A stretch of DNA of 64,000 nt from the NCBI RefSeq assembly GCF_009650995.1, contig NZ_WHVV01000002.1, forward strand, positions 212,208-276,207, in the 5' to 3' direction. The DNA is from Sporosarcina cascadiensis. Its GTDB lineage: Bacteria; Bacillota; Bacilli; Bacillales_A; Planococcaceae. Both the position numbers and the translations under genes were made by a program. This document shows positions 15,829 to 26,167 of this stretch, one piece after another (position 1 is the stretch's first letter; each line of letters opens with the position of its first letter). Below the pieces are notes generated by a model. That model was given only the letters and a program-made list of their open reading frames with translations. It did not search any database and had not been told where the DNA came from.

Positions 15829-17121
15829 ATGCAAAAGAAACTATGCGTAGTGGGACTCGGGTATATCGGTCTGCCGACAGCAGTCATGTTCGCGAACAGC
15901 GGCCTGCAAGTGCACGGCGTCGATAAAAATGAACGGGCCATCCAGCTCATCAATAATAAACAGCTTCATATAGAAGAAAACGGTTTGCAGCAGCGTCTTG
16001 AGCAGGCGGTGGACGAAGGGCATTTCACAGCTTCCACCACACCTGTTGAAGCAGATGTCTTCATTATAGCAGTGCCGTCACCGATCAATCCGGACAACAC
16101 AGCGAACCTGGAATTCATTCGTCAGGCAACGGCTTCGATTGTGCCATTCGTTAAGAAAGGCAATCTCGTCATTCTGGAATCTACCGTTCCGCCGAAGACA
16201 GTAGAGAACGTCATGCTGCCGGAACTGCGTAAAACAGATTTGATCATGGGAGAAGAACTATTCGTCTCTCATTCACCGGAACGAGTCATACCCGGCAAAA
16301 TCTTTGAAGAACTGGTCAACAACGACCGGATCGTCGGCGGTATCAATCCAAAGTCAGCTGAAATGACGAAGGAATTGTATCAGGCATTCGTGCAGGGGAC
16401 GATTCATTTAACGGATGCGACAACAGCAGAACTCGTTAAGGTAATGGAAAACACATACCGCGACGTGAACATTGCATTTGCCAATGAACTCGCGAAAATC
16501 GCGGAAGGTATTGATGTGGATATATGGGAGGCCATTCGATTCGCGAACTTCCACCCGCGGGTGAATATTCATACACCAGGGCCTGGCGTAGGCGGTCACT
16601 GTATCGCAGTGGATCCATGGTTCCTTGTTGAACTGGCACCGGATAAAGCGGACATCATCAAAAAAGCCCGACTGACAAATGACGGCATGCCGATGTACAC
16701 GGCACAACGGGCGAAGAAGCTGTTATCACAGTATGGTGTGGAAAACGGCAAAGTGGCGGTTCTTGGATTAGCGTTCAAAGGCAACGTCGACGATATGCGC
16801 GAAAGCCCGGCAACGAAAGTGATCGAGTCACTGCAGGAACTGGGAGTAGAAGTTACTTCATTCGATCCGCATATCAAGGAGCTGCAGCATCCGACGCAGA
16901 TGGCAACGCTTGAAGAAGCCATCGGAAATGCTGACTTGCTTCTATTAACTACCGACCATGACGAATTCAAGCAGCTTGATCCAGCGAGCTTGAAGACGAA
17001 GCAGCCGAGACCGATCATGCTCGATACGAAAAACGCTTTGAATCCTGATAAATGGGAACGGGCGGAATACCGGTACTTTAAACTCGGGGACGGCAAAAAA
17101 GAAGGACAGCTTAATCAATGA
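15829..17121 (+). CDS. wecC: UDP-N-acetyl-D-mannosamine dehydrogenase family protein
   Basis: This 430-residue enzyme oxidises a UDP-sugar, most likely UDP-ManNAc, to its uronic acid with NAD. It begins with the Rossmann motif VVGLGYIGLP. The catalytic region around residue 250 reads PGPGVGGHCIAVDPWF, with the cysteine nucleophile. The C-terminal half has the LGLAFKGNVDDMRESP motif of the UDP-sugar-binding domain. AAGGT precedes the ATG at 15829. Its TGA overlaps the ATG of tagA. The product would supply uronic acid units for a wall polymer that anchors SLH proteins. Sugar specificity is inferred from family and neighbour. Confidence 0.88.
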   Translation: MQKKLCVVGLGYIGLPTAVMFANSGLQVHGVDKNERAIQLINNKQLHIEENGLQQRLEQAVDEGHFTASTTPVEADVFIIAVPSPINPDNTANLEFIRQATASIVPFVKKGNLVILESTVPPKTVENVMLPELRKTDLIMGEELFVSHSPERVIPGKIFEELVNNDRIVGGINPKSAEMTKELYQAFVQGTIHLTDATTAELVKVMENTYRDVNIAFANELAKIAEGIDVDIWEAIRFANFHPRVNIHTPGPGVGGHCIAVDPWFLVELAPDKADIIKKARLTNDGMPMYTAQRAKKLLSQYGVENGKVAVLGLAFKGNVDDMRESPATKVIESLQELGVEVTSFDPHIKELQHPTQMATLEEAIGNADLLLLTTDHDEFKQLDPASLKTKQPRPIMLDTKNALNPDKWERAEYRYFKLGDGKKEGQLNQ

Positions 17122-17828
17122 AAGAAGAAATACTAGGCGTTGCTGTTAACACAGAAAATTATGATGAACTGATTCCGAAAGTCTTCGCGAATATCGAAGA
17201 AGGTAAGAAATCACTGGTCGTCGCAATCAATCCAGAAAAGCTGATGAAAGCGAAAGAAGATCCCGAATTGAAAGCACTGCTGAACAGAGCGGAATTTCAA
17301 ATTCCCGATGGTATCGGCGTCATTCTGGCTTCAAAGCTAAAAAAAGGACAGATTGCTTCGCGGGTAACGGGAATCGACATGATGGACCGTATTGTACAGG
17401 AAGCAGCTGCTAGAGGAAAACGAATTTTCCTCTACGGCGCGAAACCGAGAGTGGCGGATGCGGCGGCAGCCAGATTGCAGGAATTGCATCCTAACATTCA
17501 GATTGCAGGCGTCCAGCACGGATATGAAAAAGATACGCAGGTTGTACTTGATGCTATTAATGAAGCGAGACCTGATATTTTGTTTGTCGCGATGGGTTCA
17601 CCGAAGCAAGAGCAGTGGATCGAGCAGTATCGAAATCAGTTGCATCCGATACTTTATCAGGGAGTCGGCGGATCGTTTGATGTACTGGCAGGCAATATCA
17701 AACGGGCGCCCGTTGCTTTTCAGAAAGCCGGGGCGGAGTGGCTGTACCGATTGATGCTGGAGCCGAGCCGGATCAAGCGGCAGATGAATCTTCCGAAGTT
17801 TTTACTGGAAGTGTATAAAAAGAAATGA
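17118..17828 (+). CDS. tagA: WecG/TagA-family glycosyltransferase
   Basis: This 236-residue enzyme belongs to the WecB/TagA/CpsF family, which transfers ManNAc or its uronic acid to a lipid-linked GlcNAc in wall polymer synthesis. Visible motifs are AINPEKLMKA, IPDGIGV with the family aspartate near residue 58, RVTGIDMMDRI, the FLYGAKP stretch, and GSPKQEQWI near 158. The ATG overlaps the wecC stop codon (ATGA), so the two are coupled. Together they suggest synthesis of a ManNAc-containing secondary cell-wall polymer, the usual ligand of SLH domains. Confidence 0.88.
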   Translation: MKEEILGVAVNTENYDELIPKVFANIEEGKKSLVVAINPEKLMKAKEDPELKALLNRAEFQIPDGIGVILASKLKKGQIASRVTGIDMMDRIVQEAAARGKRIFLYGAKPRVADAAAARLQELHPNIQIAGVQHGYEKDTQVVLDAINEARPDILFVAMGSPKQEQWIEQYRNQLHPILYQGVGGSFDVLAGNIKRAPVAFQKAGAEWLYRLMLEPSRIKRQMNLPKFLLEVYKKK

Positions 17829-18184
17829 TTTTAACAGCAACTAAGATAACATTTCAATATTAAAACATAAACTATCAATCACATCTTGTAATCTAGTAAA
17901 TTTAATGATAGAATACGGAAGTGTAAGGATAATTTTCTCTTAGCATATAGCACAATGCCACGCGAAGCGTTACGGTTGGTTGACCGCAAACAAAAAGGCT
18001 AGAACAGTTCCCATCTGTTCTAGCCTTTTTGTATGTCTGAATTACCAACCAAGACCAAAATACCCTATTTTAAAAAGATGTTGGCAAATACTTGCATCTT
18101 CTAGAAAAATCAGTAGAATAGAAGTTGCGGCAAAAAAGATTTGTCGATGTTTGTTAGCAAACTAGCAAACTTTATAAAATTCAA
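17829..18184. other. Intergenic region before the S-layer gene
   Basis: The region is AT-rich and holds no gene. It contains a strong terminator (17992-18032). The S-layer promoter lies immediately after it. Confidence 0.6.
17992..18032. terminator. Intrinsic terminator after tagA
   Basis: AAAAAGGCTAGAACAG and CTGTTCTAGCCTTTTT form a 16-bp perfect stem with a short loop and a T tract. Confidence 0.85.
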
Positions 18185-18213
18185 TTGACATCTTGACCGT
18201 TCTTATCTATACT
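18185..18213 (+). promoter_or_regulatory. Strong SigA promoter of the S-layer gene
   Basis: TTGACA at 18185-18190 and TATACT at 18208-18213 are exactly 17 bp apart. The start codon at 18295 implies a leader of about 75 nt, ending in AAGAGGAGG. A short inverted repeat (ACTAC/GTAGT) sits in the leader and may stabilise the mRNA, as in other S-layer genes. Confidence 0.85.
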
Positions 18214-18294
18214 TTACTGTGTAATGCCTACTACTTTCATACATAGGTAGTAAATCGGCAAAAACAGAGATACCTAAGAGGAGGAAATTATTCA

Positions 18295-21200
18295 ATGGCT
18301 AACCAACCAACGAAATATCGCAAGTTTGTAGTAGGGGCTGCTTCAGCTGCACTAGTAGCATCAGCAGTAGCACCAGTTGCATTCGCGGCAGACTTTTCAG
18401 ACACAAAAGGCAACACACACGAAACAGCAATCGACGCTCTATCTGATGCAGGTGTTATCACTGGATATCCAGACGGCTCATTCAAACCTAACAAAACATT
18501 AACTCGTTCTGACGTAGTTAAATTGATGGGTAAATGGTTGAAGACTGAAGGATATAAAGTTCCAACTGACTACAAAACAAAGCCACGCTTTGCAGATCTT
18601 AAGTCATCTTCAAATGACGAGTTGCTACAAATGGCTGCTCTAGTATTCGACAACGGTGTATTCAACGGTACTCCAGACGGTAAACTAGATCCAAACGGCG
18701 ACATCACTCGTGAAAACATGGCAATCGTTCTTGTTCGCGCATTCGACCGCGTACATGATATCGATCTTGCTTCATATGTTGCAGCACAAGACTTCAAAAA
18801 AGACGTTACTGACCTAGGTAAAGCAAAAGCAGAAGCACGTCCAGCAATCGACGTATTAGACTTCTTCGACATCACAAACCCAGCTGCACCTCAGTTCAAC
18901 CCTAAAGAGACTACAACTCGCGGACACTTTGCAACTTTCTTGCACAAGACTTTGAACGCAGACTTCTCTGATGTAGGTACTGGAACAGTAGCTCCTGGAG
19001 TTGCTTCAGTAAAAGCAATCAACGCTACTACTGTTGAAGTAGCTATGAAAGATAAAGTTGACAACATCAACTCTTTGAACTTCAAAATCGACGGTTTAAC
19101 TGTATCTAACGCTGCAGTAAAACAAACTGACGACAAAACAGTTGTATTGACAACTGCAGTTCAAAAAGGTGGAGAAAAGTACACAGTTACATTGAATGAA
19201 AAAGCAATCGGTTCATTCACTGGTGTATCTGCAGTAGTTCCTTCAACTATCAAAATCACTAACCAATCTGTACAAGGAAAAACTGGTCAACAGGCTATCC
19301 TTTCAGCTGACGTTGGTGTAAAACAAGCTGGTATCCCTGTAACTTTCAACGTGAAAGCTAACACAACTGGCACAACTAACAAAGATCAAATCTTTGAAGC
19401 TGTAACAAACGCTGATGGTATCGCTACTTTCTCTTACACTCAATACTCGGCAGGAACTGACCAAGTAACTGCTTACCCTACAGGCGCACCATCTGTGCGT
19501 GACCTAGGATTTGTATTCTGGGGTGTAGACACTATTCTTAACATTGAAGAAGTAACAACTGGAAACACTGTAAATAACGGTGCAAACAAGACTTATAAAG
19601 TAACTTACAAAAACGCTACAACTGGTAAGCCAGAAGCAAACAGAACATTCAACGTTTCTCTAGCAGAAAACTTGAATGTAACACCTGACAAGCTTTCAAA
19701 CGCTACAGTTAATGGTGTGAAAGTTTCTCAACTTGTTAATGATAAAACACCTACAACTGCTACAATCACTACTGATTCAAAAGGTGAAGCAACGTTCACA
19801 GTTTCAGGAACAAACTCAAAAGCTACTCCAGTAGTATTTGGTTTAAACACTGACAATAACAAGACTGCATCTACTTATGAAGCTAGCCTATTACAAGCAA
19901 AAGCATCTACAGTAACTTTTGCAGCACAACAAGCTGAGTATGCTATTGAGTTAACTCGTGACGGTGGAGAAGTTTCTGCTAAGGGTGTAAGCAACGGTCG
20001 TAAGTACAATGTAGTTGTTAAAAACAAAGAAGGTAACGTAGCGAAAAACGAAGTAGTTAACGTTGCATTCAACGAAGATTTGGACCGTGTAATCTCTACT
20101 AACACACAAGCTCAATTCATCAAAGTAGATAACAATGATAATCAATACTATGCAGGTAAACAAATCTCTGTTAAAACAGATAACAATGGTAAAGCTTCAT
20201 TCATCATTGGTAGTGACGTTGAAAACGATTATGCTACACCAATCGCTTGGATTGACGTAAACACTCCTAATGCTGTTGAAGGTAAACTTGATGAAGGAGA
20301 GCCATTCACAGTTGGTTCGATCTCTTACTTCAAAGAAGCATACCTTGATGGTGCAGCGTTGAAAGTATTTAATAATGCTGGAAAAGAAACTGGAGAGTTC
20401 CTAGGTCAAGGACCTGCAGTATTCAAAGCAGCTCTTGTTAACCAAAGTGGAAAAGCTGTACCAAATACTTCTATCAAGAATGTATCGTACACAATCTTTA
20501 ACACAGGTGCTAGCGATGTGAAAGTAGGAGAACAAATCATTTCTCCTAACCGTAGCTATACAGTTACTTACACTTCACCTAATACAGATTTAGTAGTAAC
20601 TGCGGCACAGGACAAGAATGCAGCAGTACGTGTAGTTGCAACAGGAACTGCAATCGATACTGATCGTAAGGACTATGCATTCACTGCGAAAGAAGCAACA
20701 GCTACTTTCACAGGTACTAAAGAAGTTGGAGCAATCCACACAGATGAAGTTGTATCTTACAACTCTGATAAGAAAGAGCTTAACTTCATCGGTAAAGACC
20801 CAGTTAAATATGCTGGCGAAACTGGTGTAACATATGCTTACCGTGGTCTTGGTAACACACCAATCGCAACTGCTGATGATTTCATCAAAGAGTTGAAAAA
20901 AGGTAAAGTTACTGTAACTCGCGAAGTGAAAGATGGCACTACTACTTTCTATATCGTTGAACAAGACACTTCAAAAGCTGGTCCACAAGACCTTTACACT
21001 GGTGCAGCACTAGAAGCTAAGAACGTTGAAAAGACTTTAGTTGTTGGTGGCCAAACATTAACTCTAACTGCTAGCGAATTAGTAACAAACAACACTACAA
21101 ATACTGCAACTATCGGTGTGACAGCTACTAGTTCTGATGCAACTGTTGCTACTGCAACGGTTACTAATAACGAACTTAAAATCACTCCAGTCGCTGTTGG

Positions 21201-21528
21201 TACTGCAAACGTAACTGTTAATGTATATGCAGGAGACAAGAGTGTACAGGCAACTGTAAAAGTTACAGTTAGAGGAGCAGGTGAAGGCGTGTCTCTAGGA
21301 GATTTCACAACATCTATCGATAATAATGGTCTTGGTGAAAAAGTGGTTGGGTTTAACGTGAATGACCTACCAGAAGCTAACCGTGGTCAGTCTTACTCAA
21401 CAGTAATCGACGGAGTTACTTATAACTTCAGAGTGAACTCTTTCAACGCTAATCTTTATAACATTACTGTCCCTGGAACAATTGCAGATTCAGTAATTAA
21501 AGCAGCAGTACTAACAACAGTTAAGTAA
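18295..21528 (+). CDS. Main S-layer protein with three SLH domains
   Basis: This 1077-residue protein is probably the main surface-lattice protein. The signal peptide ends at AFA-A (residue 31). Three SLH domains (about 32-75, 95-140, 155-215) begin FSDTKGNTHETAIDALSDAG and bind wall polymer. The body is a run of Ig-like folds, starting with an SbsA/Big_5-type segment at about residue 235 (VKAINATTVEVAM) and including a Big_2-like domain at about 900-985. Codon choice is visibly biased (AAC, GCA, ACT, GTA; few rare codons), as in very highly expressed genes, and differs from the neighbours. It has an excellent promoter and its own terminator. Confidence 0.9.
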   Translation: MANQPTKYRKFVVGAASAALVASAVAPVAFAADFSDTKGNTHETAIDALSDAGVITGYPDGSFKPNKTLTRSDVVKLMGKWLKTEGYKVPTDYKTKPRFADLKSSSNDELLQMAALVFDNGVFNGTPDGKLDPNGDITRENMAIVLVRAFDRVHDIDLASYVAAQDFKKDVTDLGKAKAEARPAIDVLDFFDITNPAAPQFNPKETTTRGHFATFLHKTLNADFSDVGTGTVAPGVASVKAINATTVEVAMKDKVDNINSLNFKIDGLTVSNAAVKQTDDKTVVLTTAVQKGGEKYTVTLNEKAIGSFTGVSAVVPSTIKITNQSVQGKTGQQAILSADVGVKQAGIPVTFNVKANTTGTTNKDQIFEAVTNADGIATFSYTQYSAGTDQVTAYPTGAPSVRDLGFVFWGVDTILNIEEVTTGNTVNNGANKTYKVTYKNATTGKPEANRTFNVSLAENLNVTPDKLSNATVNGVKVSQLVNDKTPTTATITTDSKGEATFTVSGTNSKATPVVFGLNTDNNKTASTYEASLLQAKASTVTFAAQQAEYAIELTRDGGEVSAKGVSNGRKYNVVVKNKEGNVAKNEVVNVAFNEDLDRVISTNTQAQFIKVDNNDNQYYAGKQISVKTDNNGKASFIIGSDVENDYATPIAWIDVNTPNAVEGKLDEGEPFTVGSISYFKEAYLDGAALKVFNNAGKETGEFLGQGPAVFKAALVNQSGKAVPNTSIKNVSYTIFNTGASDVKVGEQIISPNRSYTVTYTSPNTDLVVTAAQDKNAAVRVVATGTAIDTDRKDYAFTAKEATATFTGTKEVGAIHTDEVVSYNSDKKELNFIGKDPVKYAGETGVTYAYRGLGNTPIATADDFIKELKKGKVTVTREVKDGTTTFYIVEQDTSKAGPQDLYTGAALEAKNVEKTLVVGGQTLTLTASELVTNNTTNTATIGVTATSSDATVATATVTNNELKITPVAVGTANVTVNVYAGDKSVQATVKVTVRGAGEGVSLGDFTTSIDNNGLGEKVVGFNVNDLPEANRGQSYSTVIDGVTYNFRVNSFNANLYNITVPGTIADSVIKAAVLTTVK

Positions 21529-21544
21529 TTCGAATATAGAATAG

Positions 21545-21579
21545 AAAACAGGGCAGCACTAGCGCTCGCCCTGTTTTTA
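21545..21579 (+). terminator. Intrinsic terminator after the S-layer gene
   Basis: AAAACAGGGC pairs with GCCCTGTTTT, followed by a short T run. Only about 28 bases separate it from the next start codon, so the next gene may depend on read-through. Confidence 0.8.
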
Positions 21580-21607
21580 AAATACACATATGAGGTGACA
21601 GAAAAAA

Positions 21608-24600
21608 ATGAAAAAACCATTCAAAGTAATGAGTTCAGCGGCATTGGTTGCAGCTTTAGCTTCTACAGCTATCATTCCAACAATTTCTGCAGAAGCAGCT
21701 ACTAATAACTCAGTATCTGATGTTATTGTATCTAAAGATGGCTCTTATTATAAAGTTACTAAGCAACAATTTGACGATCTTGCACAATTGAACAAGCAAA
21801 ATGTCTTAACGAAATCTTATGTGACTTTAGATGGTAAGAATTATTCTTACCAAGCTTATAACGATGCATTACAAGCAAATGCTGGTAATACGTCTAACGC
21901 ACACGATCAATTAATTGCTCAAGGTACTCCACAAAATGTAACTACTACTCCTGCTGAATTCGATGGCAATGGTAACCTAGTTACTACTCCGGTTGCTGGA
22001 GATTTAAAAGTTGAATCGGTAAGTGCGATTAACGCTCAAGAACTTCAATTAACATTTAACAAAGACATCGATTCTACAACTGCACAAACTAAAGGCAATT
22101 ATGAAATCTCTGTGAATGGAGATAAGATTGCTGGTGGCACAGCTATTCAGGATATTAAAGCTTCTGGTAAGACAGTGACTCTTCGTCTAAAAGACATTGA
22201 TTCCACTACTGGTGGAGATCAAAACGCACTTCGAGAAGGCGATAAAATTGTAGTTCAAACTAATGACGCAATTAAAGCTAAAGATGGTTCTTCTCTTGAA
22301 CGCTATGCATCAGCACAAATGGTTTACAATATTACAGCAGCTCCTAAATTGGTAACTACTACTGTAAATGGTGCTGGATCTCAATTAACTCTAACATTTG
22401 ATCGACCTGTAGCAACTACTGGAACTTCATTATTCAAACTTGATGAAGTTGCTTTGAGTGCTGCCAATTTCTCACCTGTAGCAGCTAATACTGCAGGAAA
22501 CTATTCTTACACAGTTGATTTAGCAGCAGGACAAGAGCAGGACATTGCTAAAGCAGAAGGTAAGCATGATCTTGTGATTTTTGATATTGCTGATACTGCA
22601 GCTGCAAATCCTGTAGTAGCAAGTGTGATCAATGGTGCATTCACAGTTTCTAAAAACGCTGAAGCTCCATATGTTAAGAGTATCACGCCTGTTAATTCAA
22701 ATAAATTCTTTGTTGAATTGAGTAGAGCGGCTACTTTAACAAATCTTGATTCGTTGGTCGTTAAAAAAGGTAACCACACATTTACAACTGCAAGTGTTAC
22801 TGGCAGTACTCCATCATTAACTTCTGAAGTTTACGCTGAATATGCTGTAGTAGACGGAAAATCTGGTTACTATGTTGTTGTGACTAAAGATTCAGCAGCA
22901 GGTGACTTGAACCCATTATATGCGGATGGAGAAAATAGCACTACATTAAGTGTTACTTTTGAAAACTATACAGAAGCAGGAAGCTCTCTTCTAGGTAAGA
23001 AGTACACTGGATCTGTAACTCTCAACAAAGATAATGTGAAACCTGTTATTGAGAAAACAGCAATCAACGGCAATAACCTTGAGGTAACGTTTAAAGAGGA
23101 ATTAAAAGCTTCTCCAAACGCTGCTGATGTTGTAGTGCGTGATAAAGATGGCGTGGTAATTACCTCTACTCCTAGCTTGATTAACAGTGGCAAAACTGTA
23201 CAGTTGGCATTGGCTAGCACTACAGATGAACCTTACACTGTGGAGTTTAAAGCTGATAAAATTGTAAACAAGGAACAGACAGGATCAGTAGCTGCTTACG
23301 CAGTTGAAGGTGCAAAGAATGACAAGTTGACAGCTACAGTTAAAGCTGCTTCTAATGCATTTAAATACGTTGCATTTCTTGATGCTGGAACAGCACCGTC
23401 TGCCGCTAACAATGTAATTTCAGTTGATTATGGTGTTGATATGGATTCATCTGCTACTCAATTCTCAAACTATACACTTGACGGTAAGGCACTTCCAACT
23501 GGTTCAACTGTTGATTTTGTAGGCGATAAGCAAAATGTTGAAATCACCTTACCAGAAGGTACTGTTAAAAATTCCACAGATTACAAGCTTGCCATTTCTA
23601 CAAATGTAAAAACAAAAGCTGGTGAATTTGTAGTTAAAGATTTACAGACTAAATCTGCTTATGAAAAAGTTGTATCACTAACTGACAACGTTAAACCAAC
23701 ATTGAAATCCGCTAAGTATTCTGTTGCTGACAGCAGCGATGAGACTACTAAGGATATCAAACTAACATTCAGTGAGAAAATGAGCTCTACGTTGACTAAT
23801 GCTGAAGATAATATTGAAGTTGTTATCAACGGATCTAAACAAACAGTTGCTAGTGTGGCTGATGCTGATGCAGCTAACAAAGGTACAATTGTCATTACTT
23901 TGGATAATGCTGTGAATGTTAATCAGACTGCTACAATTACTGTAGTTCCTGATAGCAATGGCGATATTCATATTAAAGATACAGCAACTAATGAAGTTGT
24001 TAAAAATAGTTCTATTGTAACTAGTGGTGCAGAAGTGGATCCAGCTAAAGTTATTTCAAATGCTAACACTCAAGCAGTAGCAGCAGACAAAGCTGATGTA
24101 AATGCGACAGCAACTGAAGCTCTAACTGCATTGAAAAGCGATGTAACTTTAGTTGCTCCAGCAACTAATGGTTCTTCAATTGTTTGGGCTTCTAACAACT
24201 CATCTATTGATAATGCTGGTGTTGTAACACGTCCTGCATATAACCCTGCTTCATTAGCAAATGCTGATGATACAACAGGTACTTTAGAAGCTACTATCTC
24301 TAAAGGTGGAGCAATCGATACTAAATCGTTCAATACTACAGTACTTGCTTACACTCCTGCGACGACAGGTACAGGAACTGCTGTATCAGATACAGTAGCA
24401 AACTTTACTACTGGTGTAGATTTGGCTACAACAGCTTTAACTATCAATAATGATGCTTCAACAGCTATCACTGGTTTAACTGTTGGTACAAGTGGCTTAA
24501 CTTGGACAGTAGAATCAGATACTTTAGCAACAGGTACTGCATCAATAACTGGAACTACGTTGACAATTGCTTCTGCAGCTGCAGAAAGTGGAAATGTAGT

Positions 24601-24667
24601 TTTAAAAGCAACTGATGCAGCTGGGAACACATTTGAAATTACAATTGCCGTAACAGTTACTGCTTAA
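21608..24667 (+). CDS. Large S-layer-type surface protein without SLH domains
   Basis: This 1019-residue exported protein has a signal peptide (residues 1-30, ends AEA-A), a distinct N-terminal module (about 31-135, with DDLAQL, KNYSYQAYNDAL and GNLVTTP), then repeated SbsA/Big_5-like Ig domains from about residue 138 (VESVSAINAQELQLTF). The last 190 residues include an atypical bacterial Ig-like domain (SSIVWASNN...GVVTRPAYN) and a further beta domain. No SLH domain is present, so it needs another way to attach. GAGGTGA precedes the ATG. No separate promoter fits in the 79-base gap to the upstream gene. It is the full-length relative of the truncated gene at 37.5 kb and the head-only gene at 45.4 kb. 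Confidence 0.85.
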   Translation: MKKPFKVMSSAALVAALASTAIIPTISAEAATNNSVSDVIVSKDGSYYKVTKQQFDDLAQLNKQNVLTKSYVTLDGKNYSYQAYNDALQANAGNTSNAHDQLIAQGTPQNVTTTPAEFDGNGNLVTTPVAGDLKVESVSAINAQELQLTFNKDIDSTTAQTKGNYEISVNGDKIAGGTAIQDIKASGKTVTLRLKDIDSTTGGDQNALREGDKIVVQTNDAIKAKDGSSLERYASAQMVYNITAAPKLVTTTVNGAGSQLTLTFDRPVATTGTSLFKLDEVALSAANFSPVAANTAGNYSYTVDLAAGQEQDIAKAEGKHDLVIFDIADTAAANPVVASVINGAFTVSKNAEAPYVKSITPVNSNKFFVELSRAATLTNLDSLVVKKGNHTFTTASVTGSTPSLTSEVYAEYAVVDGKSGYYVVVTKDSAAGDLNPLYADGENSTTLSVTFENYTEAGSSLLGKKYTGSVTLNKDNVKPVIEKTAINGNNLEVTFKEELKASPNAADVVVRDKDGVVITSTPSLINSGKTVQLALASTTDEPYTVEFKADKIVNKEQTGSVAAYAVEGAKNDKLTATVKAASNAFKYVAFLDAGTAPSAANNVISVDYGVDMDSSATQFSNYTLDGKALPTGSTVDFVGDKQNVEITLPEGTVKNSTDYKLAISTNVKTKAGEFVVKDLQTKSAYEKVVSLTDNVKPTLKSAKYSVADSSDETTKDIKLTFSEKMSSTLTNAEDNIEVVINGSKQTVASVADADAANKGTIVITLDNAVNVNQTATITVVPDSNGDIHIKDTATNEVVKNSSIVTSGAEVDPAKVISNANTQAVAADKADVNATATEALTALKSDVTLVAPATNGSSIVWASNNSSIDNAGVVTRPAYNPASLANADDTTGTLEATISKGGAIDTKSFNTTVLAYTPATTGTGTAVSDTVANFTTGVDLATTALTINNDASTAITGLTVGTSGLTWTVESDTLATGTASITGTTLTIASAAAESGNVVLKATDAAGNTFEITIAVTVTA

Positions 24668-24725
24668 TAAAACTAAACGAAACGTTACTATATAAACTAG
24701 TTTACTAGTGAAAATAGTGGAACTT

Positions 24726-24773
24726 GACCTCATGAATTATACTTTAACTAGTACATATTCATGGGGTCTTTTT
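24726..24773 (+). terminator. Intrinsic terminator shared by two S-layer genes
   Basis: GACCTCATGAAT pairs with ATTCATGGGGTC, with one G-U pair, then T5. The same structure follows the truncated gene at 40334-40381 with a compensating base-pair change (GGAT/ATCC). Confidence 0.8.
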
Positions 24774-24789
24774 CTAACTATCGTGCTTG

Positions 24790-25530
24790 ATTCGTCGGGG
24801 AAGTTCTGACGCGTGATAAACAGTTCCTTACAGCTCACGAGCCTAATCCTCCTGCATCCAGTGAGAGCCTATCTGCTCGAAGGGGTGAAGTCAGGTGAAG
24901 TCGTACCCAGTGGTTCTGGGGCGGGGTTCTTTAAAAGGTGACTATGGCTAGGACGACGAATCCATGTAGGCAGGGTGGTGCGATCAGGTGTGCGAAATGG
25001 CTAGGAGTTCATACCTGATTCTCTGTTCCAAAATGAGCAGTTGGTGATTCGACTAATTTGAACTGTTAAACGAATCATGCCCACACCTGAATAGTGGAAG
25101 CCTACGGTCATCAAAACAAGGGAGCAGCACGATGGAACGTTTGAAGTCTTGTCGGAAGAGGTTGGATAGAACCAGTGAAGCCGAGAAGATGGCAGCGGGT
25201 TTGTAGTAGTGTCGATCGCTAGCCGTTTGGACTTGTCTGGTAACAGACGAGGAGGAGAAAACTAGCAGGAGCGAAGGAACCCAGTCTGTGGTGGGTCTTA
25301 CAAAACTTATTTCCCCAAAATAAGTGTATTACGGTTAGATAGCTAGTCCGGATAATCATCTGTGACTGGCTATTTTTCTCTAAATTTAGGTAGACTGAAA
25401 AGTTAAATAATCGATATTATAAAACTATTAGTATTCCTCGGTTTTCAAAACTATAAACTCTTCATATAATAGAATTAGGGGAAATAAGCTTTTAAGAATC
25501 TATCGCTGACGGATCGCCGTGTGCGATGAA
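24790..25530 (+). mobile_element. Probable group II intron remnant without maturase gene
   Basis: This stretch of about 740 bases has no ORF but reads like intron RNA: G/A-rich segments and a near-canonical domain V 5' half at about 25514-25534 (GCCGTGTGCGATGAAAGTCGC). The matching 3' half of domain V is missing because an insertion-sequence tail begins at 25539. A terminator-like hairpin (ATAGCTAGTC/GACTGGCTAT) lies at 25348-25377. The domain V match is the main evidence; the rest of the fold is not worked out. Confidence 0.45.
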
Positions 25531-25538
25531 AGTCGCCT

Positions 25539-25868
25539 GTCGCCTTAAAAAAGTCCATCCGGACAGAAATCGTTATGATTTCTCCGGATGGCTTTTTCTA
25601 TTCAGCTGGATTTCAGGATTTTCATCATGGAATTTATGGGAAAGAGAGGTTGAAATATAGGGTAAGTGAAAGTTGGGCATGCCAAAAAAAGCCTTTTCAT
25701 AAGGCTTTTTAAAAATATTCAATTGATCCAGTTAAGCTGCTTTCATGTATGTATGGTAGAGACCATTTAATACCGGGTTGGCTTCCAATACGGTTTCCTC
25801 TGCCGAAGTCGGAAGGTAAACTGGTGAAGGGATTGGTGTCTTGCCGTTGATTCCCTGATGCGTCCGGT
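25539..25868 (-). mobile_element. Truncated insertion-sequence tail, fragment 1
   Basis: This fragment begins with GTCGCCTT, then a terminator hairpin (GTCCATCCGG/CCGGATGGC), and ends within the 3' coding part of the transposase at GATGCGTCCGGTG. It is homologous to the left end of the intact copy at 26168. The remaining transposase codons read leftward to the same stop. Confidence 0.8.
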
Positions 25869-26167
25869 GTCGCCTTCAAAAAGTCCATCCGGACAGAAAT
25901 CGCTATGATTTCACCGGATGGCTTTTTCTATTTAGCTGGATTCTCATGAATTTACCTATGCATTTTGGGAGAAAAAAGAGTCGGAAAATATGGGAAGAAA
26001 AATCTAAACATGCCAAATAAGCCTTTTTACAAGGCTTTTTAAAAATATTCAACTGGGTTGGTTAAGCCGCTTTCTTGTATGTATGGTAGAGACCGTTTAA
26101 CACCGGGGTAGCTTCCAATACGGTATCTTCTGCCGAAGTCGGAAGGTAAACCGGTGAAGGGATTGGT
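25869..26167 (-). mobile_element. Truncated insertion-sequence tail, fragment 2
   Basis: It has the same left end (GTCGCCTTC) and hairpin as fragment 1 but stops about 30 bases earlier in the transposase gene (GGGATTGGT), where the intact copy begins. It has the same orientation. Confidence 0.8.
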
